A stretch of 64,000 nucleotides of DNA from Eunapius fragilis (GCA_963681505.1 OY811977.1:7029326-7093325), one strand, 5' to 3'; shown: positions 11,878 through 23,398, numbered from the stretch's first letter. Numbers and translations are program-made. Notes: generated by a model from the letters alone, not told the origin.

Positions 11878-12360
11878 TTATCTCTGATATAATTATCCAC
11901 TTATAACACTGATATTAATAGCACTAGCCGTTTGTATGGTGTTGTTCTAGTCAGGCTATATTTGAAGCGATTCTTTGAAATATATCATCAATGTGAGTAA
12001 AATTAGTTTGTTGTGCATTTTAATGCATGTAACGAGGTTTAGCTAGTACCTTGGTATATATTATGTCATTCTCACACACACAGCTTGCCTTTATCTCCCG
12101 CCAATATGTCTGCTGCATGACCCACCCCAATGCACGACAGCCATAACTTTACAGTAGTGACCCCATGCGTGCGGTTACTGCATGCATGACCGAAAGCCAA
12201 GTATATATTTGGTATAATAATGTGGTTTGGGGACCAGACCCGCAGCCAATTAACTCTCCGTGCACCTCCCCACCCTTCTAGGCCTCCTCCCACCTCTATT
12301 GGTGCATGCAAACTGTACATGCACATGTGTGCATGGCATTGAAATGCGTGTGCACATGAT

Positions 12361-13297
12361 GGCAATAAATTTATATATGAATTTTCACCTGCCAAATTCA
12401 GTGTATATGTGCATGCATAAAAATTAAATACATTTCACTGATGGTATTCATTCGACCAGCACAAGCGCTTCAATCCTGGCCGAAAATGCATTCGTACGTT
12501 TCATTGAATAGGGGCGCAGGTAAAATGTCTCAATTCTACATACAAAACTGATTTCACTGTGATACGCTCGAAGGATCAGCAGGCGCGTGTCGTTTGTTCC
12601 TCTCATGCCAACTTTTCCAACTTAAATCATAGCTGTGTAGACAGGGTGGGCGGATATGATATGAACGAGCATGTGCTCCGTGTTTACAGTGAATGCATTT
12701 CCCACGAAATAGCTAATTGTTTTCGAACCTGGGCAACTCCCTGACCTGTATGTGTTCGGTGTAATGGCTCATGTATGGTTTCAGTGTAGCATCTATGTGT
12801 GTGTGGGTGTGTGGGTGTAATGTTTCATACAGTACCGCGGCTCTGAACAACGGAAAAGCCACAGCCCGCAGCAACGGAAAATAAGGCATATTCATCGTCA
12901 AGTCGGGAAAGCTGATGGTGTACATAGCACATCCTTCCGCTTTCATGGACATGAATGCTCAAGTTTAGTAATGTGCACTGAATTCAAATGTTTCCTGAAC
13001 ACTGCATGCATTCTCTATCAGCACAACAGACCCGCAAGGATGCGAAGAAAGGCAAAAAGGGATTTTGGTGCCGAAAGTGCTCGCTCTCTGCTATATATAC
13101 AAACTCAATTGTATGACTTGGTTTGTTTTGTTAATGAAAGATCAAATGTTGCACCATCATATATTCCCATGGTGAACTTAGTAGAGGCAAGGACGAAGCC
13201 ATTAGTGGGGAATTAGGACATCAAAAACTGCTTAACTCTCTTAAAAAATTGGCCTTAACTTCCACTACAGAATGGCGCGACCTTCATAAAGAAAGAA
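12361..13297. other. No gene recognised
   Basis: Low-information sequence with a short TG-rich stretch near 12790-12820. Several frames of 60-80 codons lack motifs, signal peptides or duplicates. Confidence 0.45.
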
Positions 13298-13463
13298 TCA
13301 CTTAATTATGCATACGTGTATAATGTGGAGATCTTTTCTCACTTTTGCGAACGGTTACTTCGTTCTAAAAATGTTACAACTGTGGTCCACAGTTTTAAAA
13401 TATGGTAGCAATTATCGTTCGCAAAATTGAGAAAAAGGTCTCAATACGCATAATTAGGTGATG
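13298..13463. mobile_element. Fold-back MITE-like hairpin
   Basis: TCACTTAATTATGCATACGT at the left pairs with ACGCATAATTAGGTGA at the right. Further inward, TTTTGCGAACG pairs with CGTTCGCAAAA. Arms are about 50 bp with a loop of about 60 bp, and the loop holds a smaller palindrome (AACTGTGGTCCACAGTT). This is the shape of a tiny non-autonomous DNA transposon. Confidence 0.6.
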
Positions 13464-13696
13464 CCCAACGCTCGCTGATGATTTTATATGTTTTCGTATA
13501 ATCGGATGTTCACTGTATCACATGCATGTGTAGTGATTATGTCATGAGTCTGTAATGTGTTTGGACGGGAAATTGTGAGAAAAGCTTTATTTTATTTAGA
13601 ATTGAGATTTGTCTATTTTTATCGTCGCGTGGTTTGTCGGGTACGTGAAGTCACACGTGAAGTCACACACATATCATACTGAAACCATATAGGAAC

Positions 13697-14038
13697 CATT
13701 ACACCCACACACACATGCAAGTCAGAGAGAAGCTAAGGTTCTAAATGTTAATTTAGCTATTGAAAGCGCGCTACTTGCATTCACTACAAAAATGGAGCGC
13801 CCGCGCATTCATATCAATATCTGCCCACACACACACTGTTCCACGCAATGCAAATTAATAGATGAAGAGAGAAATGTTGGCATGAGAGATTCTTATGCCA
13901 ATAATTCTCACTTACATTACACCCACACATGCAAGTCAGGGAGAGGCCTAATTTCAAAAGTTAAATTAGCTGTTTGAAAACATGTCACTTCCATTCACCG
14001 CACATTCAGATCATATCAATATCTGTCCACGGTGTTCA
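13697..14038 (+). repeat. Direct repeat, two copies of about 130 bp
   Basis: The block at 13697-13832 (ATTACACCCACACACACATG, AAGTCAGAGAGA, ATATCAATATCTG) recurs at 13915-14038 with substitutions. It looks like a simple local duplication. No coding content was seen. Confidence 0.65.
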
Positions 14039-15448
14039 CATAAAATTATAATTTAAGTGACTAGACTTGTGCTTCTCTAATTCCTAGGGGAATTCATTAA
14101 TACCGAGTATTCGTACATACTACTATAGCAGTAATGAATACGTGCGCGCACAACGTCATGTGTAAAATCGCGTACTGGTTAAACTCTTTGGGTGCCATTC
14201 CTTTCGTGTCCTTTCGTGTCCGTTTATCGCCGCGCAAATCTATAACAGTTCATAAAGATAAAGTCCGTGAGGGAGGCGTGGTGTGTGAAAGTCACAACTG
14301 GGCTGAAAAGTAAAAGTCCCTTCTTTTTGTGTTGGGATTTAAGCTCTTGCACGCGCAGATGTACTAACCACCCACATGCAACGTTTTTCATTCATCGGCA
14401 TATCACACACCCATTTTAGCTCGGCTACATGTAAAAACACACTAGAAACTGTTCTTAAAATTCAATTGCATAGCTTAGTTTGTTTGCTACACCAGATCAA
14501 GTTGGCATCGGGAAGTAGTTAAGGGTAAATATGAATGTCATTAGTAGTATAGATGGCTTAGAATAAAGTACACAGCCAGATTTCCTAGCTTCCAATGAAT
14601 ATGCCTTATTTAATTGTCCGTATAATCGAGCTGATACTTTTCCGTATAAACTAGCGGGCACTGTACAATGCATTGACCGAACATCGTGAGTTATAGACTA
14701 TAAGATAAATGAACTAAACATAAAAGTGTATAAGATATCCACGATTTCCACGATATTGTTATGTTTTAATAATGCACTCCCACGAAATAGAATTCCATCA
14801 TAACCGAGATGAGAATATCTGTGGTTGGCACAAACACTTAGAGGGAGGATGTTGATTTGAAGGTTGGCCAACTAATTAATGCAAATAGAAACTATTACGT
14901 CATGCATACAAACAGTGCATGCACATGCTACTAGATGAAGGGCAGGGAATGCAAATAGTAGAGATATGAACAATATTCATGGAGGCATGCAAACAGGATT
15001 AGGGGAGTGGAGGGTGGTGGGATAATACGGAGGAGCCATAAGGACCAGTGGCAATTTGCATGCAGCCTAGCTCGACAAACTCGGGGAGATTATTAAGACT
15101 GATCTTGACGCACTGCCAACCAGGGTGCAGCATTCTTCATTATATCTGATACTAATGTTCTAGAATATGGAGAGGAGAGTTAATAATTCGGTTAAAACAC
15201 TCTACCATTTCATCAAATTGTGGGGTGGTTGTAGTTCATGTCTGAGTCACAATTAAAGCACATGCGTGGAAATCAGGGACAAATCTTTCAGTACCAAGTA
15301 GGATAAACATTGACATGTGTACGATCACAATACAGGTATATCTTAATACTACCCACGTGCATGTGCCGCAACTGCATTACGTGCTCGTCATCGCTCAGGT
15401 TGAACGATTTTTGACCACACAATGTTTCGTACGGATGCCCTGCAATTG
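14039..15448. other. No recognisable feature
   Basis: About 1.4 kb with no supportable gene or repeat. CCTTTCGTGT is tandemly doubled near 14201-14220. Confidence 0.45.
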
Positions 15449-15508
15449 ACCGGGTATGTAACCGGACAACCAGATACACAACCGGAAGACCGGTTATGTA
15501 ACCGGATG
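15449..15508. repeat. Cluster of ACCGG motifs
   Basis: GACCGG, TAACCGG, CAACCGG, GACCGGTTATG and TAACCGG occur within 60 bases, spaced about 8-18 bases apart. A comparable cluster lies at 39745-39855. In unmethylated AT-rich surroundings such repetition is unusual. It could be a degenerate tandem repeat or a protein-binding array. Confidence 0.5.
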
Positions 15509-17330
15509 GTGACTTGCACATGCTCTAACAAGGTGTCACATTCACGTATCCACGTGTTACACGATGGATGAATTCGCTTGTTGCTGCATTTCCGAAAGAC
15601 GCTAAGTATTGACCAACAGTTTGGAGAACGGATCATCAGCTTATTAAAGAATGTTCCATGTATTGACGATAGACACTTTCGCCATCTTGTCCAAAGAATT
15701 GTTTCAACTGATTGACTTGCCTGAAGCTGAAATAAAGGATGCATTGGTTGTGAAAGTCAAGGGGGAAAATGAGGTAATTTGTTTTGTGTTCGTATTCATT
15801 TTGCTGTATTTGATTACAGTTTTTTGGAATACAGAACTCAAATGAAATCATGAAAGGCTATGGAAGGGTCGCTATAGTGGAGGAATTCTCAGTACCACAT
15901 GCATTTGAAACAAATCCATGATAAAGATTGCCTGCATGCTGTTTCAAGAAAAACCTATGCAAGGGTAAGTAGTATTTTTTGTGCGATTGAAGTACAATAC
16001 ATGTAGGCATATAGTACAAGACTAAATGGAGTTATGTGTGTCACACCTTATACACTGCAGGCCCCATCATTGTATATTACCAAACGTTGTGGTTGAAAGG
16101 TATGTAAGCTTGTTTCAACATGCAGCTTAAGATAACCACAGCAAACCAAAGCCCCTTTAAGACCAATCATAACGATGGACTTATCCAGGTAAGTTTATAC
16201 ATGCTTACAACGTGTAAGAAATATCTATGATGATGTTTTGAAGCCCTGTGACAGAGAAGGCACGAAGAAAGACAAAGAAGAGGATGACAAAGAGGAAAAG
16301 GAAAATGAAGATGATAAGGGGAAAATTGTGAGGAGGAGGATGAGGAAAATGAAGAGGATGAAAAAGACAAGGATGGTGACAAAAAGAAAAGGATTATGAC
16401 GAAATAAGAAAGGATAGTGTGGTATGAACAAGTATGATGATGAGGAAGAAAGTGAGAACCATGTAGTTGAAAAGGAAATGGAAAGAACCTATGTGGGCAC
16501 TATTGAAGATGAGTAAGGTGGCGAGTAACAAAACTACTGCTGCAAGTGATCTTCCTGTCTAACAGTACTCAGCTTACTCTGAAGCATGCGATGGTCACGA
16601 CAGTGATCTCGGTGATGAGGATGGTAGGAACAGTACTCAAGTAAGTGCCTAATTATAACTTAATGAATGCTTCCATTTCCTTTGGATGTAGATGACTTTA
16701 TTGAAGTCCAATTTGAGGTTCTTGGCTACAAATATCTGTTCGCCAGAGGGCAGACAAAGAAGATTTGAAAAATGCTAATAGGAAGACTGAAGCTTATAAG
16801 TGCCCTTATTCAAACACAAGAAAAAATATTTGTTGTTGAGTTTGTAGATGTTCAAGATTGCATGTCTGTTGATTATTTGCCGTGGCGTTTATCACTTCCA
16901 TTTGTAACCAGCAATTCTATTGAATAAACAGAATGCAATGAGGAAATATATCATGTAGAGGATTAATGACAGAGTGATGTGACAGCCATCTGCTGTAAGA
17001 AGGCATTGTAAGCCATCTGTCAGGAAGATTATTCCAGTGCACTGCATTTTCCGACATATCAATGATGGCTCGAAAATGATACATTGTAATATTTATTTGT
17101 AGTGGTTCATCCAACGCGGTAATTGTATGTAGTCTGCTGTATACCAGTGCATTCTCTCATGTCACCAAATCGACAAGACTTGGCTTCTTATTCCTCCTCG
17201 CGGCCTTTATATATTTAATAAATCATTAATTCACAGAATAAATTATTGATTTTACTAAGATGCTAGTCAGTTAGTTTAAGGTTCGATGGCTCGGGGTTGA
17301 TACTTTGGTTCCTGCTGCCCCCTACCCCTA
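15509..17330 (+). other. Possible decayed exons; purine-rich low-complexity tract
   Basis: A frame at 15651-15772 reads FAILSKELFQLIDLPEAE and more before a GT, and could be an isolated exon, but neither flank extends it. Bases 16255-16460 are strongly purine-rich (GAGGATGACAAAGAGGAAAA-type) and would encode Lys/Glu/Asp runs broken by stops. I recognise no family. This may be a dead element. Confidence 0.3.
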
Positions 17331-17356
17331 CCCCCCCCCCCCCCCCCCCCCCCCCC
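17331..17356. repeat. Poly-C homopolymer, 26 bases
   Basis: Twenty-six consecutive C follow CCCCTACCCCTA. It is one of eight G or C runs of at least 15 bases in the window. Confidence 0.9.
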
Positions 17357-18406
17357 ACAGTGTCCAGCAGACCAATTATGATCACTATATAAATTGTATG
17401 TTACATAACTTTGACCTGTACAACGCTTTGCTTTCAAATCTCCTATTCAAGTCACCTATCGCATTAATTTCATGACCACACATATTTCTATGTATTCAAT
17501 TATGTCTAAAAATGCACTTTATCAATTGTGTTAAAGAAGAAAGTGGTTGTGGTCATGAAATTAATAAAGCCCATAGCTAGGATGGACACCTTGATTATAT
17601 ATTAACTTCAAACTCATACGTATCATGGTTAAAGTTTTATTTACAATCTAAGCAAAAATCTTGACACCTTGGCTATATCTTGGGCAAAAATTTTCCGCTG
17701 AGCAGGACAGCCTTCGTTCCCTCCAGTTTTTAACTATACCTCACTAGCAGGAATGGCCACATCATGCCAGGTAGACTGTCTTGTCCTGCATTGGGTTAAA
17801 ATTATTGTATAAGGTTTATGACTTGAGCTCATAACCAATCTTCTCTTCCAATAGGTCAACAACCTTTGAACCAGATCAGGAATATAAACCAGTGGGAGCT
17901 CCTCTAAGCTCTACACCACCAGAAGTGTGAGAAAATGAAAACAGAGCCATCTCTCCTTTCAGGTTGTTGCTCACAATTAGTCTGCAGATGTGGCACATCC
18001 TCTTCTCCCCAGCTAGAGAAACCCCTGATGCTTTGAGCCACCTGGACAAGTAATATTTGGAGCCACCTGGACAAGTAATATTTTTAATAGTTTTATGTAA
18101 TGCCTTATCTCATTCTGTTCCTGGGAATAGCCAGGCTGGCTTTTATAGCCAATATTTGAGCTGAGTCAATTGCAATGCTCATGATGCCTGCCCTTGCAAT
18201 AAAAACTTCATCACTCAGTGTGAGCACCTCCTTTTCCATGAGGGCAGATGGTTCCCCTCCATTGACAATGCTCCTTGCTGTCTGAATCTCTGAACACCTT
18301 GTCTTCACTGTCCTAGAACAAGCAGCTGAGGTCAGATGCTGGGCATTTGTTTCATGCATGAATGTCATTGGCTACAAGGTATGTAGTTTAGTCATAAGTA
18401 TGTCAT
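17357..18406. other. No clear gene
   Basis: An 87-codon minus-strand frame at 18105-18368 sits next to the cysteine-rich frame at 18524-18910 and might be another part of the same unknown protein. It has no motif I recognise. A 24-base block (GAGCCACCTGGACAAGTAAT and the next four bases) is tandemly doubled at 18035-18080. Confidence 0.35.
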
Positions 18407-18457
18407 GGGGGGGGGGGGGGGGGGGGGTTTGGGCGCTCTATATATATATATATATAA
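18407..18457. repeat. Poly-G run of 21 bases followed by (TA)n
   Basis: G occupies 18407-18427, and ten TA units follow at about 18438-18457. Simple repeats only. Confidence 0.85.
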
Positions 18458-18523
18458 AGTACTGGGAATTTATATTGGACAAATCTGCTGGGTTCCCTCA
18501 ATCCTGTATGTTCCTATGCTCCG

Positions 18524-18910
18524 TTAGTATGACATGTGACACTGAATACACTTAACTGTTCCTCCTGTAAGCAGTTGTATTATGCCTTGCTCAGGGGCCC
18601 TCTTCAGAAGTGTTGGCTTCTCTTTCCCCCCTCCAGTAAGAGGTGGTGTGCACTCATACCCTTTAGAGCAACCAGCTTTCACATCTCTGTGGCACCCCAC
18701 ACATTGTGGTACCACTACAGCTATCAGCAAGATTACTATAGCATTTGGTGCTGGTCTTATTTCTGTGGTTATCAAAGAGCTGTCCTCTGAGCAGCAAGAA
18801 CACACTGGGGATAATGCTACTACCCACTCCACACCACATCTGGTACAGGCCAGCTTATGACATGGCAGATCTAGGGATGTGTCCACCACACACTTAAACT
18901 TGCTGACACT
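18524..18910 (-). CDS. Unrecognised cysteine-rich frame, possible exon
   Basis: About 125 codons stay open on the minus strand and contain repeated CxxC pairs: CTRCGVEW, CSCC, CVGCHRD and KCIQCHMSY. Pairs of this spacing suggest zinc binding. There is no in-frame ATG near the beginning, so if real it is an internal exon or part of a transposon protein. I do not recognise the family. The opposite strand is also open over part of the region, which weakens the case. Flanking sequence shows no terminal repeats. Confidence 0.35.
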   Translation of the reverse strand, partial: SVSKFKCVVDTSLDLPCHKLACTRCGVEWVVALSPVCSCCSEDSSLITTEIRPAPNAIVILLIAVVVPQCVGCHRDVKAGCSKGYECTPPLTGGGKEKPTLLKRAPEQGIIQLLTGGTVKCIQCHMSY

Positions 18911-19514
18911 GTTTTGGCTTGCCAGTGGTGTTATGACTCACATGAGAAGATTGGAGGAGGTTCATCTCCAAAAGGTGTGCAATGAACATGTTGCGTGAGG
19001 CCTGGTTGATGACCTCTGCCAATTGTATGCTTCCTGACATGACCTCTTGCACTGCTCACACACCTGTGATATGATTTTGTATATTGATGGTGTTGTATAA
19101 AAGCATATACTATGTACCCTACACCCTTGTACTTCCTAACTCTGCACTGAGTGATGACAGCAATGGCAGAAATGTTCAGGTTGCACTTGAGCATTATCAG
19201 TAAGGGCGTTGATGGAAATAGCAATTTTCAGATCAGCTGTAAATGCTCTCCTTTTTCCTGTTTATCACGCTCATTCTTGTAACCTATTCGATTATTTATA
19301 AAATACACCTGGGTTTTTCACGAAGACAGAAAATTTGGCGACAAAAGTGATGGATGAGGTTTGAAACATAAGGTGTCTGTAATGAGGTGTTTCTTCACAA
19401 TTATTTAGACAGGTACCGTAATATTCTAATTATAAACCTAATTTCCAGCCGCAAACAACCCAATAATATCTACGTAAGGAGCACACTATTACGAAGTACT
19501 TCAACCTAACTAAT
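18911..19514. other. No recognisable feature
   Basis: No supportable coding sequence. The segment near 19310-19370 (ACACCTGGGTTTTTCACGAA, then GACAGAAAATT) resembles 37700-37740, so it belongs to a dispersed repeat. Confidence 0.4.
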
Positions 19515-19815
19515 TAAGGTTCCATAATATAATCTAGCCAAAAGGTTTGAGCAGACTTCTTGCCAGTAAGGACACTACTTTTCGGCAGAGGACCAGAGCA
19601 CAGATTGCTAGCCAAGTGGTTACTGAAACGAGTAAAAGTGGTATGTGCATCTCTGCCCCAGTTTCCATCGGTCTCGACAGCCAGGGGAATGCACATTCAA
19701 CATCGTTCCTGACTCTTTCATTGGATCATTGGCGGTGTGCTTTCGCTGCTCGGTAGCAGCAGCTGCAGTCATTCCTGCAGAGCAGGGGTCTCCGAGTGGT
19801 GAGGTAACAGACACA
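19515..19815 (-). mobile_element. Non-LTR retrotransposon fragment (C-terminal domain)
   Basis: Minus-strand frames read SVTSPLGDPCSAGMTAAAAT, then EQRKHTANDP, and in another frame IPLAVETDGNWGRDAHTTF with LPKSSVL. These are the TSPL, RKHxxND and VETYGxWG stations of the domain at 61015-61690. Frameshifts show it is dead. Confidence 0.7.
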
Positions 19816-19840
19816 TCACACGCAGCTGGCTTTCCTCTTT

Positions 19841-20270
19841 ATCCGTTATGGAGATATAGTTGTGCAAAGTGCGTGCACGGTTTCCCGCTCGATTAGCCGA
19901 TGAATTAAGCCCCGCCGCCATACATTGAATTGCCTATAAATCATTGGCGCGATCGAGCGGGAAACCGCGTGCACGCACTTTGAATATCTACGTAACGGAT
20001 AAAGTAAAATTTAACGATATAGAACAATTCAATAGGTACAGTACCTCTCTACCAATAAACCGAATCCAAAGCAATTTGATTACTCCAGCCGAAAGTTATG
20101 GTGGGTTCAAACCCTGTGAAGTATCGGAAGTTGCAATACTGGCACGGAGCAAATGCAAGACTCCAAAATGTATTTTACCATAGAGAATAGTGCAGTATGA
20201 CGTCTTGAAAACATGACGTTGATAGCGTTTACCGTTAGGACATTATAACAATTCAAACGCAAAGGATTTT
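19841..20270 (+). repeat. Repeat family R, copy 2, with an inverted-repeat head
   Basis: Bases 19841-20000 fold back: ATCCGTTA pairs with TAACGGAT, and CAAAGTGCGTGCACGGTTTC pairs with the segment around 19960-19982, giving arms of about 50 bp. The remainder (to 20270) matches the other R copies, including GGGTTCAAACCC and a TTATAACAATTCAAACG end. The hairpin head suggests family R is a fold-back element, at least in part. Confidence 0.6.
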
Positions 20271-20284
20271 TATAGCATTGAAAA

Positions 20285-20515
20285 GCGTATAACTTTTCCA
20301 GGATGTAGCATATTAGCATCAAAGTTTACGCGTACATTTAAAATGTATGCGTAATTTACAAATTCAGACGGCCACTGTAACTCCATGTAGGACGGATCAA
20401 TTTCCGTGCAGTGCGTAAGAAAGAGTTTGCAGAGGTCTGTTAGAATATGAAATAAGATACAAATATGCGCTAGGTCCCTTTTCGCTGCCTCGATCCCATG
20501 TGTTTTTTACATTAA
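20285..20515. mobile_element. MITE family 1, diverged copy
   Basis: Shares CACTGTAACTCCATG, GTGCGTAAGAAAGAG, TCTGTTAGAATATGAAATAA and GGTCCCTTTTCGCTGCCTCG with the element at 2389-2792. Ends are ragged and the loop differs. Confidence 0.65.
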
Positions 20516-21329
20516 TATTTATGAAAAGGGAAAAGGGAGGGGGCGGCGCCTTAACTTTATATACATCTGCACCCTCTGTGGCGGGTGCGCTCCAAAGCCA
20601 CTAACATACCTCATTCGTTCTAGATGTGGTAAATATATGCTTTTTATGTGCTTTGGTGATGTTCTTATTTGCTGACCCTCGATCGAAGTGCAGGTACTAT
20701 ACTCGGTTACATCACATGCGTGCATGGACTTAAAAAATAAAAGACGCGCGCTACAAGGAGTTATTTAATTGAACTTGTTTTGTGGGTCGTGAGCGCATCG
20801 GCACTACCTACTCTTATCACCCGCAAAGTGTCGTTGTTGGCACACACCTCGGACACTTATATCATCAATTCAACGGAGGATGCTTGCAGTGTCATTGGCC
20901 TAGACACGTTCTCTAACACTGTCCTTAATATATAGAGATCACCAAAACTATATCGCGCGTTAGCTTATCGTTAGTTATTGGAGCGCATGTAATATAAAAA
21001 GTGATGGCAAACGGTATAACGGAGTCATCATGCAGTTTGCATGACTATAGCTGGCTAGCATGGCGTGCATCATATCTCGTACATTAATTCAATGATGCCA
21101 GAACGTTATAATTACGTGTTCCATGGCTAAGAAAGAACAGAGAAGCGCAAATGCAGCAAAACGCATTCATGGCGACTGTGTATTTTAACTTATATCCCGA
21201 CATATGGAGACAATTATTACTTGTAGCAGAGCCGCAAGCTGCGAGAGTATCTAGCTACTTCCTGCAGTTGCCAAACTCACCAAACAAAGTAATCAATCTA
21301 TGATAATCATTGATTTCTGTAATATTCCT
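20516..21329 (+). repeat. Upstream part of the type B gene unit
   Basis: Segments here match sequence in front of the other type B genes. About 20838-20945 corresponds to the block at 30150-30300 and its copies, 21003-21110 to 37868-37980, and 21230-21330 to 40810-40920. The duplicated unit therefore reaches about 1 kb upstream of the gene. No separate coding sequence was seen. Confidence 0.55.
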
Positions 21330-21469
21330 CACTACAGACTGTTTTGTTGTATTATACGGTAACCACCTAAATACACTTCGCGATCTCAGGGGCATTTTTA
21401 ACACCTCTTACAGCTGTTAAGTCAGTCATCTCGAAGACAAGTTCATACGGATAACCGGTGGAAAGGCTC
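21330..21469 (+). promoter_or_regulatory. Promoter region of FGF-like gene 3
   Basis: Carries the type B motifs: TTCGCGATCTC at 21377-21387, then ACACCTCTTACAGCTG near 21410, then the TCTCGAAGACAAG leader before the ATG. Unlike its relatives it has TTTTTAACA instead of a good TATATAAA, so this copy may be weaker. Confidence 0.55.
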
Positions 21470-21988
21470 ATGGCGCAAAACTTAATATTCCTCCTCGCTA
21501 TCGCTATGACTGCCCGCTCCGCTCCTACCACAAATGAGTATAGATTGTGCAGCTATCTGGCGGGACATTGTGTTAACGTCGACAACAGCGGAACCATCAC
21601 AGCCAATGGAAGCCCAAAGTCGTCTACTGTATTCGTCAAGTACTCCAACTATGATAGAGTACAATTCGAACTTAAAAGCAAGCCAGGAATGTTTCTAATG
21701 TTGAAAGAACTAAACCATTCTATTGTTGATGTCGACAACAATGTTACCTCGCTACCAATGAACTTAACAGCTAACCAAACTGTCGTTCGTGAATACGTTC
21801 TTATGGTGGACTATCCCTCAGAGCCGCACCTAACGGAATGGGAGAAAAGCACAACCTCCGGTGCACTGGTTCAGAAAATTGACGAGAACACGACGTGTGC
21901 CATTTCTTTTGACAGTAGCGGGAAAGTGGCCGGCCCATGCAATTTATCAGCAGTGGATTCCATTACGTTGAAGCCTGTACGAGATTAG
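21470..21988 (+). CDS. Secreted FGF-like beta-trefoil protein, type B, copy 3
   Basis: Encodes 172 residues in one exon. I start at the ATG of MAQNLIFLLAIAMTARS because the ATGGC context is shared by all type B and C copies. Residues 1-17 are the signal peptide, three residues shorter than in the sister genes. Core motifs are AGHCVNVDNSGTITANG, PGMFLMLKELNHSI and CAISFDSSGKVAGPCNL, ending DSITLKPVRD. Seven sequons (NGS, NHS, NVT, NLT, NQT, NTT, NLS) predict heavy glycosylation. Four mature cysteines (RLCSYLAGHC, TTCAIS, GPCN) could form two disulfides. The C-terminal ITLxPV resembles the final strand of fibroblast growth factors. MITE family 1 lies just downstream at 22125. Confidence 0.75.
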   Translation: MAQNLIFLLAIAMTARSAPTTNEYRLCSYLAGHCVNVDNSGTITANGSPKSSTVFVKYSNYDRVQFELKSKPGMFLMLKELNHSIVDVDNNVTSLPMNLTANQTVVREYVLMVDYPSEPHLTEWEKSTTSGALVQKIDENTTCAISFDSSGKVAGPCNLSAVDSITLKPVRD

Positions 21989-22124
21989 TATAAAGGCGCC
22001 ACATTCCGAAGCATCAATTAGAGTAATAACGCAGCTTCTGCATGAGGACGGAAAATTACGAACGCTGTCATGTGCTCTCTCTGATGCCGTTACATGTGGA
22101 TATAATTGTATTTTAAATCTATAC

Positions 22125-22370
22125 ATGCATGGGGCGTGGCAGCGTAAAGGGTCCTAGCGCATATTATAATCATTTTCCAGGAAGAAGCATCAAAGTTGAC
22201 GCGTGCAATTAGTGTAATTAAAAATTCAGGCCACTGTAACTGCATTATGGACTAATTTCCAAGGCTAATTTCCAAGGCGCATGCAAGAAGTTGTAGATGT
22301 CATAAGTGTCTGTTAGAATATGAAATAAACTTGTCCCTTTTCGCTGCCACGATCCCCTTGTTTTAGCTGT
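22125..22370. mobile_element. MITE family 1, copy near gene 3
   Basis: GGGGCGTGGCAGCGTAAAGG at the left and CCCTTTTCGCTGCCACGATC at the right are the inverted ends. Internal blocks GTTGACGCGTGCAATTA and CCACTGTAACTGCATTATGG match the element at 2389-2792. A small internal duplication (CTAATTTCCAAGG) is present. Confidence 0.7.
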
Positions 22371-22379
22371 AAATCAATA

Positions 22380-22625
22380 TCATACTCCTCGGAACGCCAA
22401 CAACTCATCATCTTAGCTTTCTAGCACGTATACAGATGTGGTGTAACCGCAGAGCTGCAATTTGCATGTTCAGGCAGTCTGGATACCAGTTCACCTACAT
22501 GTATTGTTACTATGAGGGACACATCAGTACCTCAGACCATAAAGTATATAGATCACGTGAATAACCTTTAACTTATTTCCAGAATATTTACTGTATTTTC
22601 TCGATCCTTGTATATAATTATACAA
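22380..22625 (+). repeat. Dispersed segment F, copy 1
   Basis: Contains CACATCAGTACCTCAGACCA and ATATAGATCACGTGAATAAC. The segment recurs at 35690-35960 in the same orientation and at 32580-32870 inverted. In the other two places it joins segment Q directly. Confidence 0.65.
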
Positions 22626-22639
22626 AAGTGCAATAACTA

Positions 22640-23084
22640 GGCAGCTGGAATTGAGGTTCCCATTTTCCTCGTCATATATGCCACCGCATAGTAAGAAAAG
22701 GTCCACTTCAGACTTTGAATGCATGAGGTCAAATGATAAGGTCACATGCTGGGATGAACCGAAGCATCTGTTGCCACAACAAGATGCACGAGCCATGCAT
22801 TGGTCGCCATGCTCAATTATTGCTCCACGTTGTATATCCAAGCTAAAAAGTTTCATGATGATGAAAGCTCAAGTAGCACAATATGTTGGTAATATTTAGA
22901 AGCTATGTGTGAATGATGGTGTCATACTGGTTTCTTCAGCTGCCTGAGCTTGTTGAGCGACTTGAAAGGTTTCATGTTTCATATCGTTTGCTGCTCTCAA
23001 GACTACAGAAAGGCTACTGAAGAGAGTTGAAGAAGATACAATGGAATATGCTGTGGTACTGGATTATGTACATGTATCAGAGAC
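22640..23084. other. No supportable gene
   Basis: A frame at 22651-22899 (MRFPFSSSYMPPHSKKRSTS and on) has no recognised motif or signal peptide, and the frame after it is closed. It could be an exon of a decayed element. Confidence 0.3.
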
Positions 23085-23218
23085 CTACAAAATGTACCAG
23101 TGACATGGAGGCCTTTGGACGTGACCATTTAGAGGAGACCATGGGATATGAGCATGCAGTGGAGGGCATGAGTCTGAAAAGACATACTAACATTTTTGTG
23201 CTGATACAATTATGACCA

Positions 23219-23220
<2 letters not shown>
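23085..23220 (+). repeat. Dispersed repeat D, copy 1 of 3
   Basis: The word series GACATGGAGGCCTTTGGA, GAGGAGACCATGGGATATGA, GGGCATGAGTCTGA and AAGACATACTA recurs at 24362-24500 and 27355-27512, same orientation, near simple repeats in two of three cases. No protein is conserved across the copies in frame. Confidence 0.75.
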
Positions 23221-23222
<2 letters not shown>

Positions 23223-23261
<39 letters not shown>

Positions 23262-23312
23262 TTTGTGTGTGTGTGAATGTTTGTGTGCGTGTATGTGTGT
23301 GTAGCATTCTTT
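23223..23312. repeat. (TG)n microsatellite
   Basis: About 18 uninterrupted TG units, then interrupted TG/AATGTT units. Simple repeat. Confidence 0.9.
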
Positions 23313-23398
23313 CTTGGAGGATGTGCAATTTATTTTTGTGATATGTTGACAAGCTACTTCCAGATCTGCTCATCTAGAGATGGCAGCCTTGCATTCCA

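Larger units (their letters stand above)
8500..12360. repeat. Right arm of the large inverted duplication
   Basis: The blocks 8500-9250 and about 10930-12360 match 4230-4960 and 2800-3800 in reverse complement. About 1.7 kb between them (9250-10930) lacks a clear partner in the left arm, and a small fold-back element at 11627-11877 also lies inside. The right arm has therefore grown by insertion, or the left arm has lost sequence. Confidence 0.75.

Noticed and set aside
16167-16431. Serine/phenylalanine-rich minus-strand frames
   Set aside because: Complement of a purine-rich low-complexity tract.
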